NCBI GenBank assembly: GCA_016209585.1
Contig: JACQVU010000184.1
Span: 1-9,375, forward strand
From: Planctomycetota bacterium
GTDB taxonomy: Bacteria; Planctomycetota; UBA8742; JACQVU01
Reading direction: 5' to 3'
DNA length: 9,375 nucleotides
Shown here: piece after piece, positions 6,831 through 9,375 of the stretch
Layout of the letters: each line of letters starts with the position of its first letter
Position numbering within the stretch: the stretch's first letter is position 1
The notes under the pieces: model-generated
What the model saw: only the letters and a program-made list of their open reading frames with translations
Told to the model about the DNA's origin: nothing
Database searches by the model: none
Made by a program: the position numbers and the translations under genes

Positions 6831-6932
6831 CTCTGCTCTGCTCCTTCTCTTCTTCGCGCCTTCGCGGCCTGGCGTGAGACCGTCGGCCGCGGCGTCACTC
6901 CGCGAGGGGGTCGAATGCGCTGGCGGTGGAGA
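6831..6932 (-). repeat. Dispersed repeat unit A: Kelch-gene tail plus HAKT-type repeat
   Basis: On the minus strand, 6932-6895 reads ISTASAFDPLAE-stop in the Kelch frame, matching the end of the Kelch gene at 9021 (ATVEEFDPLAE-stop). Downstream lies the same GCGAAG-rich repeat that follows the Kelch gene. The segment 6831-6866 matches 7911-7946 at 32 of 36 bases, so units A and B are copies of one another. No start codon or intact gene is associated. Confidence 0.7.
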
Positions 6933-6940
6933 TTCCGTAA

Positions 6941-6996
6941 GGTGCGAACCGCGCGCCACATGCCACGCGGGGAGCGGATGGCGCGCGCGGTGCGCC
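6941..6996. repeat. Two imperfect copies of the 17-bp palindrome next to the PIN gene stop
   Basis: The copy at 6941-6957 (GGTGCGA-ACC-GCGCGCC) is degenerate. The copy at 6980-6996 (GGCGCGC-GCG-GTGCGCC) pairs throughout if one G-T pair is allowed, and it abuts the stop codon of the PIN toxin gene. They belong to the family with perfect copies at 7842, 8766, 8839, 8879 and 8953, and they lie upstream (minus strand) of Kelch-tail unit A. Confidence 0.6.
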
Positions 6997-7428
6997 TCAC
7001 GGACTGGAAAGGAACGGATTCTGGAACACCACGCCCTCGACCTCTCGGCCGTGGGCGAAGTCTTCCGAGCAGATTGTCTTCACGCCAGCCTGCCGGGCGC
7101 TGGCCCATATCAAAGCATCCCAAAACGAGAGGCCGTGTGGCATCCCCTGGCGGATGGCCGCGATCACCGTGGCGGACGTCATGGGAAGAACATCCCAGTC
7201 CGCGATCAGGTCGTCAAGTACCCGAATGGCGTCGTCTTTCGCCATCGGCCGCCGCACTTTGCGGGTCACCACGACGAAAAACTCCGACAGAACCTGTGTG
7301 CTCGCCACGCCCGCGCGAGACACCCAGAGACGGCTGACCAGGTCGGAGGCTACCTGGTGTTTGAACGGATCATGTTGGTCGTACGCGTAGACCAGAACGT
7401 TGGTGTCAACGAACACCCGGTCGGTCAT
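6997..7428 (-). CDS. PIN-domain RNase toxin (VapC-like)
   Basis: The 143-residue product has the PIN fold with the expected acidic residues: D8 in VFVDTNVLVYAYD, E49 in LSEFF, D104 in SFWDALIWASA, and D123 in TICSEDF. These coordinate Mg2+/Mn2+ for single-strand RNA cleavage; VapC-type toxins cut tRNA or rRNA (family knowledge). All four are present, so it is probably active. The ATG at 7428 lies inside the 3' end of the antitoxin gene (23-bp overlap), typical of a coupled TA operon with the antitoxin first. No separate ribosome binding site is visible. The stop at 6997 directly abuts a 17-bp palindromic repeat. Confidence 0.9.
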   Translation of the reverse strand: MTDRVFVDTNVLVYAYDQHDPFKHQVASDLVSRLWVSRAGVASTQVLSEFFVVVTRKVRRPMAKDDAIRVLDDLIADWDVLPMTSATVIAAIRQGMPHGLSFWDALIWASARQAGVKTICSEDFAHGREVEGVVFQNPFLSSP

Positions 7429-7627
7429 GAATCGCTTCGCGGCTATGGGGAATGATTCCGCCCAGAGAGAAGCCCTGCTTCATGCGGGCGATCGCCCGAT
7501 CTCGCCGGTCGTTCGCCGAAACGGGAGCGTCAGGAATCCGGATCTCCACCTCTGTCCCGTCGGGCGCCGCGATAGGCTCGTGCGGCAAGACATATCCATT
7601 TTCCACTGTGCCTTGAATCGTCCTCAT
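7406..7627 (-). CDS. AF2212-like (DUF104) antitoxin of the PIN toxin
   Basis: The 73-residue product opens MRTIQGTVENGYVLPHEPIA followed by PDGTEVEIRIP. This is the compact beta pattern (xGxVxNGxxxPxEPxxxPxGTEVEI) of AF2212-like antitoxins, which pair with PIN toxins. The helical, charged C-terminus (RDRAIARMKQG...) would wrap the toxin. ATG 7627 is preferred over the longer frame from 7669 because the domain begins there. A TTGCCA-18-TATACT promoter also ends six bases before this ATG, so the longer version would not be transcribed from it. It overlaps the toxin gene by 23 bp. The antitoxin presumably also represses the operon, as is usual in the class. Confidence 0.82.
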   Translation of the reverse strand: MRTIQGTVENGYVLPHEPIAAPDGTEVEIRIPDAPVSANDRRDRAIARMKQGFSLGGIIPHSREAIHDRPGVR

Positions 7628-7633
7628 GTCGCG

Positions 7634-7663
7634 AGTATATCCCCGGCGCCGGAAAGATGGCAA
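7634..7663 (-). promoter_or_regulatory. Sigma-70-like promoter of the antitoxin-PIN operon, predicted leaderless
   Basis: On the minus strand, TTGCCA (7663-7658) and TATACT (7639-7634) each match five of six consensus bases, with an 18-bp spacer. Only six bases (CGCGAC) separate the -10 from the antitoxin ATG, so RNA should start at or next to the A of the ATG. Confidence 0.55.
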
Positions 7664-7688
7664 GACCATTCCGCTCCGCCCGACGCAC

Positions 7689-7793
7689 TCACGCCAAGAC
7701 GTGAAGACGCAAAGGTTTTTTTCTGGCTTCGCTTCGCCTGGCTTGGTCTGCTCCGGCCTTTCGTCTTCTTTGCGGATTTGCGGCTTGGCGTGA
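7689..7793. repeat. Inverted pair of HAKT-type repeats
   Basis: Starting from TCACGCCAAG (7689-7698) and ending in CTTGGCGTGA (7784-7793), the two ends match inverted at 21 of the first 26 bases. They surround a pyrimidine-rich core with a T-run (7715-7722). It has the same layout as 6649-6828, but shorter and with different inside sequence. Confidence 0.6.
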
Positions 7794-7841
7794 AACCTCC
7801 GGCCGGCGATGGACGCGCGGTGGTTCCGATCACCCCGCGAT

Positions 7842-7858
7842 GGTGCGCGATGCGCACC
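7842..7858. repeat. 17-bp palindrome, perfect copy
   Basis: GGTGCGC-GAT-GCGCACC, followed by CTACG. It is a member of the family described for 8766-8969. Confidence 0.75.
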
Positions 7859-7865
7859 CTACGAA

Positions 7866-8004
7866 CTCCGGCCTTTCGTCTTCTTCGCGTCTTGGCGTCT
7901 TGGCGTGAGCCTCTGCTCTGTCCCATCTCTTCTTCGCGGCTTCGCGTGAAAGATCCGGCGGCGGCTTCACTCGGCGAGGGGGTCGTATGCTTCGACGGTG
8001 GAGA
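7866..8004 (-). repeat. Dispersed repeat unit B: HAKT-type repeats plus Kelch tail
   Basis: The segment 7866-7889 repeats 7751-7774 in direct orientation (23 of 24 bases). 7911-7946 repeats 6831-6866, and 7967-8004 repeats the Kelch tail of units A and D (32 of 38 and 31 of 38 bases). With the inverted pair at 7689-7793 and the palindrome at 7842, this accounts for the whole gene-free stretch 7664-7966. Confidence 0.7.
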
Positions 8005-8083
8005 GTTTGCCGGTGGAGTTTCCGCCGCCGTATCCGAGCCGCGACCGTGAGGGAGCGGTGGGGTCGGCGGAGGGGAAGTTCAT
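7967..8083 (-). pseudogene. Kelch-gene 3' remnant, 38 codons, overlapping the RelE-type stop
   Basis: In one minus-strand frame this reads an ATG (8083-8081) and then a 15-residue non-Kelch lead ending RSR. It continues LGYGGGNSTGKLSTVEAYDP and LAE-stop. The second part matches the glycine pair and TVEEYD element of the Kelch gene at 9021, including the identical DPLAE end. Its ATG overlaps the TGA of the RelE-type toxin gene as ATGA, so it could be translated by coupling, though it is far too short for a Kelch blade. It is most likely a leftover gene end; expression is not supported by anything else. Confidence 0.6.
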
Positions 8084-8382
8084 ACGCTTTTCTTCCACTC
8101 GCGGTCATGTCGAGCGCCGTGGAGAACGCGAAACACGATGATGGCGTCGGGGCGCAGCACGAAAAAGGCGCGGTACGGGAAGCGCGCGGTCAGCACCCGG
8201 CGCACCTCGGGACGACGGCGCAGGCGCAGGTGAGCGAAAGGATTCTGCACGGCGCGTTCGATGGCGGCGCGGACCTCGGCGATGAATTCGTCAGCCAGAG
8301 CGGAGGATTCTTTCTGGTACCAGAGCACGGCTTCGGTGATGTCCGCTTCCGCTTCGGCGCGGATGATGAGGCGCCGGGTCAC
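8080..8382 (-). CDS. RelE/ParE-family toxin
   Basis: The 100-residue product has the plasmid-stabilisation fold: AEADITEAVLWYQKE (first helix), LADEFIAEVRAAIERAVQNP (second helix), then strands RRVLTARFPYRAFFVL and AIIVFRVLHGARHDREW. The ending HGxRxxxxW is typical of ParE/RelE toxins. RelE members cleave mRNA in the ribosome and ParE members poison gyrase; sequence alone does not settle which, although the FPYR...VLHGARxxxxW pattern is common to ParE-annotated proteins. The start is GTG 8382, overlapping the antitoxin TGA as GTGA, so translation is coupled. The order is antitoxin first. Confidence 0.9.
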   Translation of the reverse strand: MTRRLIIRAEAEADITEAVLWYQKESSALADEFIAEVRAAIERAVQNPFAHLRLRRRPEVRRVLTARFPYRAFFVLRPDAIIVFRVLHGARHDREWKKSV

Positions 8383-8612
8383 GGTCGCAGCTTGGCCCGA
8401 ATGCGAGCCTCGGCCTCCTCCCAGGAACTGCCGGCGCCCGGGTTCTTTTGATACTCAGCCAAGGCCGCGTCAAGCGCGGCCTGGTCGTCGCCGGTGAGTT
8501 CGCCGCCGTCCAGCCAGACCTCGCCGACCAGTTCGTCGAGCCTCGCCTGAATTTCAATCAACTCCGCGGTCGTGAGGTTGGACAGTTCGCTGAGGATATC
8601 CGCTTTGCTCAT
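8379..8612 (-). CDS. Addiction-module component antitoxin (TIGR02574-like)
   Basis: The 77-residue acidic, helical product has the layout of the addiction-module component family: an N-terminal helix (SKADILSELSNLTTAELIEIQARLDEL) followed by AALDAALAEYQKNPGAGSSWEEAEARIRAKL, with the usual AExxxNPxxxxxWEEAxxRI pattern. These proteins sit upstream of and neutralise RelE/ParE toxins. The ATG at 8612 is chosen because a near-consensus promoter ends six bases before it and no ribosome binding site is seen. It overlaps the toxin gene by 4 bp. Confidence 0.88.
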   Translation of the reverse strand: MSKADILSELSNLTTAELIEIQARLDELVGEVWLDGGELTGDDQAALDAALAEYQKNPGAGSSWEEAEARIRAKLRP

Positions 8613-8618
8613 ACATGG

Positions 8619-8647
8619 ATTTTACCGCTTCACCGTGCTCCCGGCAA
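8619..8647 (-). promoter_or_regulatory. Sigma-70-like promoter of the RelE-type TA operon, predicted leaderless
   Basis: On the minus strand, TTGCCG (8647-8642, four of six) and TAAAAT (8624-8619, five of six) have an ideal 17-bp spacer. Six bases separate the -10 from the antitoxin ATG, so transcription should begin at about the ATG. Confidence 0.6.
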
Positions 8648-8650
8648 GCA

Positions 8651-8716
8651 TCAGTCTACCGCCGTGAGGGAACCTCCGCCGTCGGCGAGGGGGTCGAGCG
8701 CTTCGACGGTGGCGAG
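8651..8716 (-). pseudogene. Kelch-gene tail remnant C
   Basis: The minus strand reads LATVEALDPLAD in the Kelch frame. The usual stop has been lost (GAG-TGA became GAC-GGC), so the frame runs on through GGGSLTAVD to a stop at 8651. There is no Kelch sequence upstream; instead a degenerate 17-bp palindrome (8720-8736) follows directly. It is a fragment, not a gene. Confidence 0.6.
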
Positions 8717-8719
8717 TAG

Positions 8720-8969
8720 GGTGCGAATCGGGCGCCACGCGCCACAGGCCACACGGGGAGAGGATGGTGCGCACCGCGCACCACGCGGGGAGAAGACCGA
8801 CCGACAATGGCGCGCGGTTGAGGGGACCAACCCGCATTGGTGCGCAATGCGCACCCTACGGACTCGACGGTGGGGTAGGGCGCGCCGTGCGCGCCGATCC
8901 GCTGGCCCACCACGCGGGCGAAGGCGGGCGGTTGTCGGTTGCCGGATCAATCGGCGCGCACGGCGCGCC
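8720..8969. repeat. Cluster of 17-bp palindromes (four perfect, one degenerate)
   Basis: Perfect 7-3-7 palindromes are GGTGCGC-ACC-GCGCACC (8766-8782), GGTGCGC-AAT-GCGCACC (8839-8855), GGCGCGC-CGT-GCGCGCC (8879-8895) and GGCGCGC-ACG-GCGCGCC (8953-8969); 8720-8736 is degenerate. Several are flanked by CTACG or its complement. The stem position changes in pairs (T-A to C-G) between subtypes. A short Kelch-tail scrap CTCGACGGTGG (8863-8873) lies between two of them. The 8613-9020 stretch contains no credible gene; it is these palindromes, remnant C, the promoter at 8619-8647, and unit D. Confidence 0.75.
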
Positions 8970-8980
8970 CTACGGGCTCT

Positions 8981-9058
8981 TTGCGCCTTTGCGTCTTGGC
9001 GTGAGACTCCGCCCGCGGCGTCACTCGGCGAGAGGGTCGAACTCCTCGACGGTGGCAA
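8981..9058 (-). repeat. Dispersed repeat unit D at the 3' end of the Kelch gene
   Basis: It consists of the genuine Kelch 3' end (9058-9021) and the downstream HAKT-type repeat (9017-8981, TTTGCGTCTTGGCGTGAGAC on the plus strand). Units A, B and, in part, C copy this junction, so the repeat unit includes coding sequence of the Kelch gene. Confidence 0.65.
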
Positions 9059-9374
9059 GGGCCGAACCGTAATACCCCCCGATGGCGTATGTCCGCCCGT
9101 TCACGACTACCGCAGCGAGTGAGTACCGTACCCCAAGCATGGATGCCTTGCCGGACCAAGCGTTCGTGGCCGAGTCGTATTCCTCGACGGTGCTCAGGAC
9201 GCCGGAGGCGTTGACCCCCCCCATGGCAAATATCCGTCCGTTCACGACTGCGGCACCCATTGCTTTCCGGGCCGTGGGCATTGCGGCCTTGGGTGTCCAG
9301 GTGTTCGTTGCAGGGTCGTATTCCTCGACGGTGTTCAGGTAGGAAACGCCGTTAGACCCCCCGATGGCGTATAC
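9021..9374 (-). CDS. Kelch-repeat protein, C-terminal part (5' end beyond window)
   Basis: The frame is open to the right edge of the window. About 117 residues are visible, comprising three Kelch-type repeats of ~45-47 residues. Each has a hydrophobic strand and glycine pair (VYAIGG, RIFAMGG, RTYAIGG), a TVEEYD/TVEEFD element and, in the first two, an ATNxW ending. Kelch repeats form beta-propellers, often on secreted or surface proteins; location cannot be judged without the N-terminus. The last repeat stops in mid-unit (TVEEFDPLAE-stop) where the others continue YDPATNTW, so the propeller lacks its expected last strand unless the N-terminus closes it. The final 12 codons recur as fragments at 6895, 7967 and 8679. 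Confidence 0.85.
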   Translation of the reverse strand, partial: VYAIGGSNGVSYLNTVEEYDPATNTWTPKAAMPTARKAMGAAVVNGRIFAMGGVNASGVLSTVEEYDSATNAWSGKASMLGVRYSLAAVVVNGRTYAIGGYYGSALATVEEFDPLAE

Positions 9375-9375
9375 C

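Noticed and set aside
6554..7123. N-terminal extension of the 64-residue gene (about 190 further codons)
   Set aside because: It translates only dispersed repeats and the PIN gene's antisense. The conserved-looking protein starts at 6553, where a -10 box also lies.
6640..9010. CRISPR array
   Set aside because: Repeats vary in length, orientation and spacing, there are no uniform spacers, and no cas genes are present.
6554..9020. Integron cassette array with TA genes
   Set aside because: Co-oriented TA genes separated by repeats are suggestive, but no attC-type core sites (GTTRRRY / RYYYAAC pairs) or integrase were found.
8651..9058. 135-codon minus-strand frame with HAKT/RRAR-type composition
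   Set aside because: It is composed of palindromes and repeats read in one frame; only the Kelch-tail fragment at its end has a protein origin.

Overview
This is a GC-rich (roughly two-thirds G+C by eye), double-stranded bacterial chromosomal window. Housekeeping genes fill the left two thirds and a repeat-rich accessory stretch fills the right third. No gene assigns the organism. Bacterial gpsA and ribBA, short dispersed repeats of the TCACGCCAAGACGCGAAG type, and several toxin-antitoxin (TA) modules would fit a free-living, high-GC environmental lineage of the planctomycete/verrucomicrobial or neighbouring kind. That placement is an inference, not something a marker gene shows.

Left part, 1-6325. 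A truncated HD-GYP cyclic-di-GMP phosphodiesterase (+) ends at 718 and converges on a coupled pair on the minus strand: a HEPN-like protein (1992-1543) whose stop overlaps the TTG start of a NeuD/PglD-type sugar acyltransferase (1546-815). Next is a minus-strand ribbon-helix-helix-like protein (2675-2175), divergent from gpsA (2798-3814, +). A strong inverted repeat (2719-2748) between them looks like the operator. gpsA converges on a minus-strand YghO-like GNAT protein (5008-3893), which lies downstream of the bifunctional riboflavin gene ribBA (6325-5099, -).

Right part, 6326-9375. Every gene is on the minus strand. Reading in the direction of transcription: the 3' end of a Kelch-repeat gene (running off the window, ending at 9021); a repeat field (9020-8613); an addiction-module antitoxin plus RelE/ParE toxin (8612-8080); a second repeat field (8083-7630); an AF2212-like antitoxin plus PIN-domain toxin (7627-6997); a third repeat field (6996-6554); and a 64-residue orphan antitoxin-like gene (6553-6359) just ahead of ribBA.

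The most interesting structure is in this right part. The last dozen codons of the Kelch gene, ending DPLAE-stop, recur three more times as gene-less fragments beside the TA modules, each carrying the same downstream repeats. A second family of short palindromes (7-bp arms, 3-bp spacer) occurs in five perfect and three imperfect copies, with a paired T-A to C-G change inside the stem. Each of the three antitoxin-type genes has a -10-like hexamer exactly six bases before its ATG, which predicts leaderless transcripts.
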